Positions 1-8,427 of a stretch of 15,456 nt of DNA are shown one piece after another (the stretch's first letter is position 1; each line of letters opens with the position of its first letter). The stretch comes from an uncultured Eubacteriales bacterium (GTDB lineage: Bacteria > Bacillota > Clostridia > Oscillospirales > Oscillospiraceae). Below the pieces are notes generated by a model that saw only the letters and a program-made list of their open reading frames with translations, was not told the origin of the DNA and did no database searches. The position numbers and the translations under genes were made by a program. Location: contig UQXI01000048.1 in NCBI GenBank assembly GCA_900544975.1, forward strand, positions 1 to 15,456, in the 5' to 3' direction.

Positions 1-837
1 ATTTTTGTGGATGACGGCAGCAGTGATGGAACACTGACTCAGTTGGAAGCGCTGTACCGCAGCCAGGCGTGTCCTGTCAGCGTGGTCAGTTTTTCCCGGA
101 ACTTCGGCAAGGAAGCCGGACTGTATGCCGGCCTGCGCCATGCCAAGGGGGCATATATCAGCCTGATCGATGCAGACTTGCAGCAGCGGCCGGAGTTGGT
201 ACGGCAAATGGTGGAGATTCTGGACACCCAGCCGGAATATGACATTGTAGCTGCCTACCAGGACAAGCGGGGCGATGGAAAGGTGTTGTCCTTCTTCAAA
301 GAGGGATTTTACAGCCTCATCAACCGGCTTTCCACCGTAAAGCTCCGCCCGGACGCCAGCGACTTCCGCACTTTCCGCCGGAAAGTGGCGGAGAGCATCC
401 TGGCGCTGCCGGAGTATCACCGTTTCTCCAAGGGAATTTTTGCGTGGGTGGGGTACGACACCTGCTTCATCCCCTATACTGCCTGTGAGCGGGCTGCAGG
501 CACCACCAAATGGTCGTTTAAAAAGCTATTCCGGTATGCCATTGACGGCATCATCGGATTTTCCACTGCGCCTCTGCGAGCTGCCACCTACCTGGGACTC
601 ACAGCCGCCATTTCCTCGCTGCTTTATCTTTTGATCGTCATCCTGCAAAAGCTCATCTGGGGCATTGCCGTGCCCGGATACGCCACCATCATCGTGCTGA
701 TTCTCCTGCTGGGTGGCCTGCAGCTGTTTTGTCTGGGATTGATTGGTGAATACATCGGGAAAATTTTTGAGCAGTCCAAACACCGCCCGGTCTATTTGGA
801 GAAGGAAGTCCTTCTTCATGAAGAAAGCACCCTATAA
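1..837 (+). CDS. Family 2 glycosyltransferase, polyprenyl-phosphate type (5' end cut off)
   Basis: The frame is open from base 1 (ATT TTT GTG GAT GAC), so the start codon lies upstream and 278 residues are visible. Seen: the nucleotide-sugar motif VDDGSSDGT at the very edge, SFSRNFGKEAGL, a metal-binding DAD (bases 169-177) followed by LQQRPE, the motif GTTKWSFKKL, then FSTAPLR and two long hydrophobic segments near the C-terminus. Proteins of the GtrB/CsbB/DPM1 group have this layout: a cytoplasmic GT-A domain moves a sugar from a nucleotide donor onto undecaprenyl phosphate, and two C-terminal helices anchor it in the membrane. About 30 N-terminal residues appear to be missing, judged from usual family length. 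The sugar and acceptor cannot be told from sequence. It converges on the giant protease gene, with hairpins in between. The family call is firm; the role in cell-wall or envelope glycosylation is inference. Confidence 0.9.
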   Translation: MFVDDGSSDGTLTQLEALYRSQACPVSVVSFSRNFGKEAGLYAGLRHAKGAYISLIDADLQQRPELVRQMVEILDTQPEYDIVAAYQDKRGDGKVLSFFKEGFYSLINRLSTVKLRPDASDFRTFRRKVAESILALPEYHRFSKGIFAWVGYDTCFIPYTACERAAGTTKWSFKKLFRYAIDGIIGFSTAPLRAATYLGLTAAISSLLYLLIVILQKLIWGIAVPGYATIIVLILLLGGLQLFCLGLIGEYIGKIFEQSKHRPVYLEKEVLLHEESTL

Positions 838-841
838 TTTC

Positions 842-888
842 ACATCCGCCCTGCTGCTCCCCATTTGTGGGTGCAGCAGGGCGGATGT
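842..888 (+). terminator. Hairpin downstream of the glycosyltransferase
   Basis: ACATCCGCCCTGCTGC (842-857) pairs perfectly with GCAGCAGGGCGGATGT (873-888). The loop itself can form a second 4-bp stem (CCCA with TGGG). It starts 4 nt after the stop codon. Only TTT follows the stem, so the U-tract is weak, but the long stem and its position fit an intrinsic terminator. Confidence 0.7.
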
Positions 889-925
889 TTGTCAGCAGCT
901 GCTGGGAACCTACACCAGACGGCAA

Positions 926-951
926 CACGGCCCCGAAAAATCGGGGCCGTG
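926..951. terminator. Second hairpin between convergent genes, possibly bidirectional
   Basis: CACGGCCCCGA (926-936) and TCGGGGCCGTG (941-951) form an 11-bp GC-rich stem with an AAAA loop. It lies 41 bp beyond the stop of the - strand protease and 88 bp beyond the glycosyltransferase stop. Neither strand has a good T-run after it, so termination is inferred from stem strength and the convergent setting. Confidence 0.6.
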
Positions 952-991
952 CGCGTTTGGTTCTATCTAAAGCACCAGATGGGACCTTTGT

Positions 992-3900
992 TTATTTGCC
1001 AAAGGCCTCGCAGTAACGCATGACAATGGCTGCAATCTGTGCGCGGGTAGCCGAATTTCTGGGAATCAGCTTGCCGTCAGAACCGTTGATGATGCCGTTC
1101 TCCACAGCCCAAGTCATATAGGTTACAGCGTATTCGCTCACATGACCAGCATCGGGATATGCACTCAGGTTGCCCTTGACTACAATTTCAATGCCGTTCT
1201 TTTCTGCATAGCGACCCATCATGGTAACCAGCTGCTCTCTGGTCACAGCTTGGTTGGGAGCAAACAGCGTATCGGTGATGCCGTTCACAATCCCATTCTC
1301 AGCGGCCCAAGCCACTGCATCGGAGAAGTAACGATCTTCTGCCACATCCACGAAGGGGGACTTGCCGCTGGTCTCCGGGCTACCGGCCAGGCGGTACAGA
1401 ATGGTAGCCATCTGTCCACGGGTCAGATTGCCATTGGGCTGGAAGAGACGGTTACCAATGCCCTTCATCAGGCCTTCGGAAACCACAAAATCAATGCCCT
1501 TGTGATACCATCTGTTGGGATCCACATCGTCAAAGTCCTTGGAGGGGCAGTGGTCGCCGTTGGCGGGGATGGCGCGGATCTCTGTGGCCTCGCAGCGGGT
1601 GCAGGTGTGGGTTTCACTGCCAGCATGGAAGCAATCTGCATCCTCTGTCACAGTCCAATCGCTCCACTCGTGGCCCAGTGCCTTCACGACGTCGGTCTTG
1701 TAAGTATGACCGCAGGTCTCACAAGTGTGCAGCGTGTAACCAGCTTCGGTGCAGGTGGGTTCTACCACAGTTTCCTGATAGCTGTGGCCCAATGCCACCA
1801 CAGGACGGGTCTCCACCTCACCGCAGCCTGCGCAGGTCCGGGACTCCTCACCGGCCTTTTCACAGGTGGGTTCTTTGGTCACGGTCCAGCTGCTCCATTG
1901 ATGCCCTTGCGCCTCTACGGGGCGGGTCTCGGTCTCGCCACAGTTGGCGCAAGTCCGGGTTTCCACACCGTCTTTCTCACAGGTAGCAGCCTTGGTCACA
2001 GTCCAGTCACCCCAGCTGTGGCCAGTCGCCTTCACAATGTTGTCGCGGTAGCTGTAGCCACAGCGCTCGCAGGTATGCAGGCTGTAGCCATCCTCGGTAC
2101 AGGTGGGTTCCACCACAGTGACCGTATAGGTATGGCCAAGTGCCTCTACGGTCCGGGTCTCAGACTCGCCGCAGCGGCCACAGATCCGGGTCTCTACACC
2201 CGCATGCTCACAGGTGGGAGCTTGGGTCACAGTCCAGGCGCCCCAGGTGTGGCCCAAGGCCTCGGTCAGCTGATCCCGGTAGTGATGACCGCAGTTCCGG
2301 CAGGTGTACAGCGTATAGCCGCCTTCTGTGCAGGTAGCTTCCACCACAGTGACCAGATAATCGTGCTCAGGCACCATCATCGTAACGGTTTCCACTTTGC
2401 CAAGCTTGTTGGCGCCGTCTTCCACAGTAGTCACCGTGAAGGTTGCCTCGGTGTCTGCCGCTACAGTAAAGGTCAGGGTTGCCAAATCCGTTCCGGCAGG
2501 TGCGCTTCCCTCATAAGCGTAGCCGAAGGTCACCTGGCCGCTCTTTTCGCTGAAGCTGTTGTACTGTGCCTTGCCGGACTTGTCGGTGAGGGTCAACTTG
2601 GAAGCGTCGTATGCCACCGTCACAAGTCCGTTGGTGGTGACATCATCTGCCGTCAGCGTCAGAGTTACGGTCTTCTGCTGGCAGTCTGTACTTGTGCCGA
2701 TGCTCAGAAGTTCCAAGGGAAGCTTGTTGTGCGCAGCCTTCTGGACAGAACCGGTCTGAACCGCATTCAGTCCGCCCTCTGCTACGTTGGCCTCATTCAT
2801 AGTCTTGGCGTGGGAGCCCTGAGACTGGGCAAGGCGGTTGTAGCCAACGCGACCGGCAGAAGCAGCCAGATCTTCTTCCGTCACCGTCTCGGCAACTGCG
2901 TGGAACGCATTTACTGCCAGGGCTTCCAGATGTGCACTGCTTGTGTTTTCTCCATTGGCCTTCACCTGATAGAGAGCTGCCGGCCACACGGTGTCGCCTA
3001 CATCACCCAGGCGGGTTGCATGGTACATTTCGGCTGTCTCATCATAGACCAAGCGATAAATTTCGTTGGTCTCACCTGTAAAGTAGGACAGATACAACGC
3101 GCCGTCCTCACCTAGGACCATGGAACAATACAGGTTGTCCTTGCCGTCGCCAGGGAATTCCAGATCCGGCAAATCAGTCTCCACAAAATTCAGAGAAGCG
3201 CTATAGCTTCCGTTGTCAGCGTAGACCCACCACGTCCAGATGTATCCGGCATCATCCAGCAGATAGAACAGCTCGGTGTCCCGGGTGACGTTGTCTTCGT
3301 CATCGTACAGCTCTGCATAGCCGCCAGAAGCAATGGCCGTCAGCATGCTCGCGCCAGAGTACTGACTCAGGAAACTAGAGACATTGAATGCTCTGGTATC
3401 CAGCGCCATGGGGTTCTTGGGCGCCAGGAAGAAATAGTTATAGATGCTTCCCACCATGGGAGCTTCTTCTGTGGAGAAGAACTGGCTGTAGGCCATATCC
3501 CACAGGGGGACCTGGGCGGCATTGGCACCGGAGTTGGCCAGGGTCTCACCTTCCATGGAGACCTTGTGCATAGCCCAGCTATCCTCCACCGAGTCCATGA
3601 TATACATCACCTGGTTTTTGGCATCGTAGGTGGCAGAGGTGAGACTGGTGTCTATCGCTGCGCCGCCGGTCCAGGTCTTATCTGTCTCCAGGTTCCACTG
3701 GAAGAACATGGGGTTGCCGTCCTTGTCCTGGAGAACGCCGTCCAGGGTCGAGTTGACAGTTTCCACCGTCACCACACAGGATGCAGAAACCGTCGGATCC
3801 AGCACAGAAGTGGCCGTAATCACACTCTGACCTACATCCACACCGGTCACAATCCCCTTGGCATCCACGGTAGCGACCGACTCATCAGACGAAGTCCAGG

Positions 3901-6900
3901 TCACATCCCGGTTTGTTGCAGTCCAAGGCAATACGGAAGCGCTCAGCTGTGCCTTGTTGTCCCGCAGAATGCTGAGGTTCTCATTGGAAAGAACGACGGA
4001 GGAGACCTGCTCTGTGGGCTGCGACCAGCTGCCGCCAGAAGACTTCACAGGAATGCACAACGCAGTCAGCTCATGTCCGAAATCTGCCAGGGTCACCACT
4101 TCACCGGTTGCTGGGTCAATTTCATACAGGTCCGCGAAAACAAACATGAAAAATCCAAAGTTGATGTAATAATAAGAATTCCAATAGAGTTTCCCGTTGT
4201 TGGGGTTCATCTCCAGTGCCTGCACATAGTTGTTGCTATGCACTTCGTTGGTAATGGCCACCGGCTCTGCCATGGTGTCCAGGGTGAACCGGTACACGAA
4301 GCCCCGATTGGTAACGCTGTTGGTATCGCCGTAAGCAACACAGTAGAAGTTGCCCTCATCATCGCAGGCAAGGGTATTGGTAGTAATCCCAATCTCACCC
4401 AGGACTTCCACAGTGCCCAAAAGCTTGTCCACAGTCACCAGCTGATTGTCCGAAATGCCATATATGGTTTCCGTCTCAGCATCGTATGCCATATCGGTCA
4501 GAACCATCCCCAGATTGGTCACATAAGTGGCCTCGGAGGGATCTTCTTCATTGAGGACATACAGATCGCCATTGGCCGTGGATGCAAAGATCATGCCGTT
4601 GACATCCGTAGCAGCCAGGAAAGTCTCATTGCTCTTGGAAATCGTCTGAGCAGACGCCAGATCGTCGTTTCTTCCAAAGCCGATCCAAGCATTTGCCTCG
4701 GAATCGAACGCAATCATATCCGGTGTAGGCAGCGGCTCACCAATCTGAATGTTCACCTCGTAGGTGGTAACATTCATGGCATAGTCAGCGACCTGCAGCA
4801 GGAACTTCTTGCCGTTGACATCCTTCAGGTCCAGCGTAAAGCTCTGTGTCTCACCAGGCTGTGCATCCGCAGCAGCGCCCTGGAAGGCCAAAGCAGTCGT
4901 GCCACCTGCATTATACAGAACGGCAGCAGCCAGATAGCGGTTGTCGCTGGCCTTCACCGTCATGGTGTCACCCATCAGGCTAACAGACACATCCTGCAGA
5001 ACAGGGGCAGTGTTATCGATGACGGCAGGAATCTTCAGGGAAGCACCTTCACCCAGAGCATCCCAGTTCACGGCGCCATCCTCCTGGATATACAGCTCCG
5101 GCGCCAGGGTCAGGGCCAGCTCAATGGCGTCCCCTTCCTTCAGACCTGTGGGAGCCCAGTTCAAATTCAGACTGTAACCAGCCTGCTGCCAGGAGTTCGT
5201 ACGACTGTAGTAGAAGGCTGCACTCACAGCACCAGGCTCGGCAGAGGTCAGCACTTCGCCAGTTGCCGTGTTGGTCACAGTGAACCGGGAAGCACCCGCA
5301 TTCCGGATGGCTGCAAAGTTCAGTTTGCCGAACTTATCGCCCCGCTCGCTGTTGACGGCGTTCCGCTCCGGCATATACTGTTCGTCGGGAACCAAGGGGT
5401 TGCCGCCAAAATAGTACATCGTACCGGGCTCGTCCCCATAGGTGATGCCCAGGGAGTTTGCGTTGACATTGCCCAAATAGGGCACGCGAATTTCTTCACC
5501 CGTGGCATATTCCATGTGAGTACCAACATCAAACATGGAGCTGTCGGTCCAGTTGCCATAGAATGCCAGCATGGGGATGGAATGGCTGGTGCCCTCCACA
5601 CCCTCCAGGGTTGCCAGTGCATGGGCATAGACATAAGCCTGCACATAGGCGCCGCTGGTGTAGTACCGATCCAAGTTGGCCTTCTCCGCCTTGGTCAGCT
5701 CCATGGTCACTGTGATCTGCACAGAACCATTGGCAGGAACCGTCACAGTATCCTTGCCCAGCTTGCCGAAGAACAGGTGCACATCATAGGTATCCACCTG
5801 ACCGTCGTGATTGAGATCGGCAGCATCGGCATTGGAGATGGATGTCCGGGCGCCCGTTACATAGTCCAGCAACGCCTGGCCGTCATCGGTATCCACATCG
5901 CCATCGCCATCAAAATCGCACTTGGCCATTTCACCAGCTGCGTTTACAACCTGGCCGTCGGCAGTCCAGGAGACGTTGGCTTCCAGGGCAGTCGTTGCGG
6001 TATCCAGGTAGGTGGCCAGCTGGGACATATCCTGATTGCCGTTGGCATAGTAAACGAACATATCCTGGGTGAAGAGATCTGCGTAGAGCTCAAACACCTT
6101 GGTTTCGCCTGTCAGGTTGTTGAGGGTGAAGCCAAAGGAATACACACCCTCACGGCCGGCATCCTCGCCCAACTCCGCCTTGACCTTGCCGTCGTCCTGA
6201 CCATTCACCAGAACATAGGAATCGGCAGAGGTGGCAGCCGCTGTGTTGGCAAGGCCGGCGCCCTGCTGCAGCACGGAGTAATAATTGCCGTCAGCATCTC
6301 TCAGAGGCACTGCTGTAGACATCATCAGACTCTGGGCCAGGGCACGGTCTGTCATGCCATCCTGGGAGAGCTCTTTCTCACGGATGTACTGCTTCACCAG
6401 AGCGGTAATACCAGCAATCTGGGGGGCTGCCATGGAAGTACCGCTCATGAGCTCATACTGATCTGTGGCGGCAACTGCGCCATTGACAGAGTAAATGGAG
6501 CCGCCAGGCGCTGTGATTTCCGGCTTCATGCTCAGGTCGCTGGGCACGCCCCAAGAGCTGAACTCACTCATGGTGTAGTAAGGAGAGTAATTGGGAGAAA
6601 CGGACAGCTTCTGACCTTCCACCGCCAACGTACCGGTGTAATACGTGAGGCCGCCTTCTGTCACGGCTTCCTCAGAATGCTCCTTGATATAAGCTGCATT
6701 GGCCTGGGTAATGGAAATGCAGGGAGCCGTCTGCTTGTAATCCGTCAGGTCCATGTTGATGACACCGGGCTGGTTGTTGCACACCACGGTGGCAATGGCG
6801 CCCAAACCAACAGCCACTTCCGCCTTCTCATAGAAGGAAGTCGTGCCACGGGAGCAGAACGCAACCTTACCGGCTACATCGATGCCAGCATAATCTTCCG

Positions 6901-8404
6901 CGGTACCAACCCCTGTGATGAAGATGTAGTCCATGGTGGTGCCACTGCCATCTTCGGAAGTGTCCAGGGTGATAAACGGTTTGTTGGTATAGTTGGTTTC
7001 GTTATAAACGAAGTCCTTACCGGCTACGGTAAAGCAACTGCCGATGGAGCCGTCGTTGTCCACAGAGGCAACGGTAAACGCATTGGCGTAGGTACCGGGA
7101 GATCCGCCGGTGTGGAAGTTCACATCGTCGCCATAGAGCGTACCAGCCACAGAGCGGCTGTTCTCCGCCCAGTAGCCGTTGTTACCGGCAGAAATGGTGA
7201 CGACCGTGTCGGTCTCTGCCAAGGAGTCCAGAAGGCTCTGGTAGGTGCTGTTGGTGGTCATACCGGCGTTGGAGGAACCCAGAGACAGGTTCACAGCGTC
7301 ACAGCCCAACACAATGGCATCCTCAATGGCAACCATGTAATCGGAGTCATACGCACCGCCGCCATTGCCGAAAACCTTCATGACGATCAGCTGGGCATCC
7401 GGAGCATCGCCCACTACGCCGACGGTATCTGCGGCAGGAACATATTCCTCTCCCCGCTTCAGGTAGCGGTTTGCGGATGCAATGCCTGCCACGTGAGAAC
7501 CATGCTCGCCCTGGGCATCATTGTCGTGGGTCACGTCCAGATCCTTGTCAATGTAGCAGAAGCCAAAGGGCGCCTTCAGGTTTATGTACAAATCCGAGGC
7601 CGTCAGGCCCGCATATCGCTTGGAAGCATTCAGCTTCGGAAGCGCTGCGGCGATTTCCTCTTCATCCAGCACATCAATGGCCTTCAGATACTCCTCGTAG
7701 TCCATGTTGGCATAGCCGGCATCCTCTGCCAGAGCCACTGCCAGGGCCAGGGGATCAAAGGACTGATGATCGGTATCCAGACCAGTGTCGATGATGGCAA
7801 TCCGGGCGCCTGCGCCGGTGTAGCCGGACTCCCAGGCGCGGTTGGTCCCGGTCATCTGAGCAGAAATCAGCATATTGGGTTCTGCCGTAGCATCGGTGGT
7901 GGACTCCTGGGGCTCGTACCGGGTCTCCAGAATCACGTCCTTGACGCCACGGACCTGCTTGATCTGCTCAATCTGCCCGTAGGTCACATTGGCGGAAATC
8001 AGGTTGGCGGCCAGCGTCAGATTCCATGCCACATCCAGCTTTTCGCCCAAGGCCTTCTCGATGGATGCAGTCATGTTTGCCTGCTCACGCTGCAGGCCAG
8101 CGCGGTAAGTCATTGCCGCCTGGTTGTCTGCAATGTTCATGGTGGAGAAGCCAGCGTCAATGGTGGACGCCTTCTCCAGCAGGATGGATACCCGGACCAC
8201 GTCTGTGTCGGCGTATTCCGGTCCATCCGGTTCCTCCTCCGGCAGGCCCTCCAACAGGCTTCCGGAAACTGCGCTGTTGTCCACTTGCCGGAAGCTGACG
8301 GTTGTGTCGCTGTTTGCTGCATCCACAGGGATGGCAAAGCTGAACAGCATCGCAATCACCAGCAGCAGGGAAAGCAGACGGGAAGACAGATGCATTTTCT
8401 TCAT
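992..8404 (-). CDS. Giant SLH-anchored subtilisin-family (S8) serine protease
   Basis: The product has 2470 residues; the ATG follows AAGGAG by 7 nt. Visible in order: signal peptide (1-30, ending VDAA); propeptide (about 63-165); S8 domain with catalytic D206 (IIDTGLD), H301 (HGSHVAG), oxyanion N408 (SAGNNG) and S657 (SGTSMAAP); a PA-type insert (about 480-600); an Fn3-like domain (about 725-950) interrupted by a dockerin (827-883); an Ig-like/linker stretch; propeller-like repeats (about 1225-1460 and 1555-1830) around a Big_2 domain (1466-1548); a cohesin-like domain (1895-2009); seven Cys/His repeats (2013-2285); three SLH domains (2290-2470). The D-H-PA-S-Fn3 order is that of lactocepin and C5a peptidase, which cut proteins outside the cell. 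SLH domains bind pyruvylated wall polymers, so the enzyme should be cell-surface bound. All catalytic residues are present, so activity is likely; the substrate is unknown. The next gene upstream ends 380 bp away, so this is probably a single-gene transcript. Confidence 0.95.
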   Translation of the reverse strand: MKKMHLSSRLLSLLLVIAMLFSFAIPVDAANSDTTVSFRQVDNSAVSGSLLEGLPEEEPDGPEYADTDVVRVSILLEKASTIDAGFSTMNIADNQAAMTYRAGLQREQANMTASIEKALGEKLDVAWNLTLAANLISANVTYGQIEQIKQVRGVKDVILETRYEPQESTTDATAEPNMLISAQMTGTNRAWESGYTGAGARIAIIDTGLDTDHQSFDPLALAVALAEDAGYANMDYEEYLKAIDVLDEEEIAAALPKLNASKRYAGLTASDLYINLKAPFGFCYIDKDLDVTHDNDAQGEHGSHVAGIASANRYLKRGEEYVPAADTVGVVGDAPDAQLIVMKVFGNGGGAYDSDYMVAIEDAIVLGCDAVNLSLGSSNAGMTTNSTYQSLLDSLAETDTVVTISAGNNGYWAENSRSVAGTLYGDDVNFHTGGSPGTYANAFTVASVDNDGSIGSCFTVAGKDFVYNETNYTNKPFITLDTSEDGSGTTMDYIFITGVGTAEDYAGIDVAGKVAFCSRGTTSFYEKAEVAVGLGAIATVVCNNQPGVINMDLTDYKQTAPCISITQANAAYIKEHSEEAVTEGGLTYYTGTLAVEGQKLSVSPNYSPYYTMSEFSSWGVPSDLSMKPEITAPGGSIYSVNGAVAATDQYELMSGTSMAAPQIAGITALVKQYIREKELSQDGMTDRALAQSLMMSTAVPLRDADGNYYSVLQQGAGLANTAAATSADSYVLVNGQDDGKVKAELGEDAGREGVYSFGFTLNNLTGETKVFELYADLFTQDMFVYYANGNQDMSQLATYLDTATTALEANVSWTADGQVVNAAGEMAKCDFDGDGDVDTDDGQALLDYVTGARTSISNADAADLNHDGQVDTYDVHLFFGKLGKDTVTVPANGSVQITVTMELTKAEKANLDRYYTSGAYVQAYVYAHALATLEGVEGTSHSIPMLAFYGNWTDSSMFDVGTHMEYATGEEIRVPYLGNVNANSLGITYGDEPGTMYYFGGNPLVPDEQYMPERNAVNSERGDKFGKLNFAAIRNAGASRFTVTNTATGEVLTSAEPGAVSAAFYYSRTNSWQQAGYSLNLNWAPTGLKEGDAIELALTLAPELYIQEDGAVNWDALGEGASLKIPAVIDNTAPVLQDVSVSLMGDTMTVKASDNRYLAAAVLYNAGGTTALAFQGAAADAQPGETQSFTLDLKDVNGKKFLLQVADYAMNVTTYEVNIQIGEPLPTPDMIAFDSEANAWIGFGRNDDLASAQTISKSNETFLAATDVNGMIFASTANGDLYVLNEEDPSEATYVTNLGMVLTDMAYDAETETIYGISDNQLVTVDKLLGTVEVLGEIGITTNTLACDDEGNFYCVAYGDTNSVTNRGFVYRFTLDTMAEPVAITNEVHSNNYVQALEMNPNNGKLYWNSYYYINFGFFMFVFADLYEIDPATGEVVTLADFGHELTALCIPVKSSGGSWSQPTEQVSSVVLSNENLSILRDNKAQLSASVLPWTATNRDVTWTSSDESVATVDAKGIVTGVDVGQSVITATSVLDPTVSASCVVTVETVNSTLDGVLQDKDGNPMFFQWNLETDKTWTGGAAIDTSLTSATYDAKNQVMYIMDSVEDSWAMHKVSMEGETLANSGANAAQVPLWDMAYSQFFSTEEAPMVGSIYNYFFLAPKNPMALDTRAFNVSSFLSQYSGASMLTAIASGGYAELYDDEDNVTRDTELFYLLDDAGYIWTWWVYADNGSYSASLNFVETDLPDLEFPGDGKDNLYCSMVLGEDGALYLSYFTGETNEIYRLVYDETAEMYHATRLGDVGDTVWPAALYQVKANGENTSSAHLEALAVNAFHAVAETVTEEDLAASAGRVGYNRLAQSQGSHAKTMNEANVAEGGLNAVQTGSVQKAAHNKLPLELLSIGTSTDCQQKTVTLTLTADDVTTNGLVTVAYDASKLTLTDKSGKAQYNSFSEKSGQVTFGYAYEGSAPAGTDLATLTFTVAADTEATFTVTTVEDGANKLGKVETVTMMVPEHDYLVTVVEATCTEGGYTLYTCRNCGHHYRDQLTEALGHTWGAWTVTQAPTCEHAGVETRICGRCGESETRTVEALGHTYTVTVVEPTCTEDGYSLHTCERCGYSYRDNIVKATGHSWGDWTVTKAATCEKDGVETRTCANCGETETRPVEAQGHQWSSWTVTKEPTCEKAGEESRTCAGCGEVETRPVVALGHSYQETVVEPTCTEAGYTLHTCETCGHTYKTDVVKALGHEWSDWTVTEDADCFHAGSETHTCTRCEATEIRAIPANGDHCPSKDFDDVDPNRWYHKGIDFVVSEGLMKGIGNRLFQPNGNLTRGQMATILYRLAGSPETSGKSPFVDVAEDRYFSDAVAWAAENGIVNGITDTLFAPNQAVTREQLVTMMGRYAEKNGIEIVVKGNLSAYPDAGHVSEYAVTYMTWAVENGIINGSDGKLIPRNSATRAQIAAIVMRYCEAFGK
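995..1537 (-). other. Three C-terminal SLH domains of the protease
   Basis: Residues 2290-2470 hold three S-layer homology units: FDDVDPNRWYHKGIDFVV with LTRGQMATILYRLAG, FVDVAEDRYFSDAVAWA with VTREQLVTMMGRYA, and YPDAGHVSEYAVTYMTWA with ATRAQIAAIVMRYCE. The TRAQ-type motif is TRGQ, TREQ and TRAQ in turn, so all three look functional. A trimer of SLH domains is the usual minimum for wall anchoring. Confidence 0.95.
1550..2368 (-). repeat. Seven tandem Cys/His repeats in the protease (38-40 residues each)
   Basis: Residues 2013-2285 consist of seven units. Each has C-x9-C-x2-C and ends in a GH (GDH in the last) whose His lies 12 or 13 residues after the third Cys. Two subtypes occur, a Y type (VVEPTCTE.GY.LHTC..CG) and a W type (WTVTK..TCEK.G.ETRTC..CGE), in the order Y W Y W W Y W. 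Related repeats are common in surface proteins of gut Clostridia. The conserved C3H pattern could bind a metal or form disulfides; neither is shown. At the DNA level, stretches such as the one around CAGGTGGGTTC recur nearly unchanged, so the array could change length by recombination. Confidence 0.9.
2378..2722 (-). other. Cohesin-like domain of the protease
   Basis: Residues 1895-2009 read as a cohesin-type beta sandwich: LPLELLSIGTST, then TVTLTLTADDVTTNGLVTV, AYDASKLTL, SGQVTFGYAY, and the telling stretch AGTDLATLTFTV. The pattern V-L-YD-L-G-F-AG-LATLTF matches cohesin-like domains in other clostridial surface proteins. Whether it binds any dockerin is unknown; many solitary domains of this type have no known partner. 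Confidence 0.6.
3761..4009 (-). other. Big_2 (bacterial Ig-like) domain of the protease
   Basis: Residues 1466-1548 carry the classic Big_2 pattern: VVLSNENLSILRDNKAQL, SASVLPWTATNRDVTWTSSD, then VATVDAKGIVTGVDVGQSVI and TATS, closing with a VVTVE strand. It sits between two stretches of propeller-like sequence. Confidence 0.85.
5756..5926 (-). other. Dockerin domain inside the Fn3-like region of the protease
   Basis: Residues 827-883 contain two 12-residue calcium loops of the dockerin type. The first has D830, D832, D834, G835, V837 and D841; the second has D863, N865, D867, G868, V870 and D874. Each is followed by a helix (QALLDYVTG and VHLFFGKLG). Both loops keep all their acidic ligands, so calcium binding is likely. 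The domain is flanked by segments that look like the two halves of one Fn3-like domain. Confidence 0.85.
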
Positions 8405-8427
8405 ACTCGTTCTCCTTTTCGTATATT

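Noticed and set aside
1142..3115. A 657-codon + strand frame antisense to the 3' part of the protease gene
   Set aside because: Same in-register effect as above; it ends where a sense CTA codon occurs at 3113-3115. The Gly/His-rich translation mirrors the Cys repeats on the other strand.
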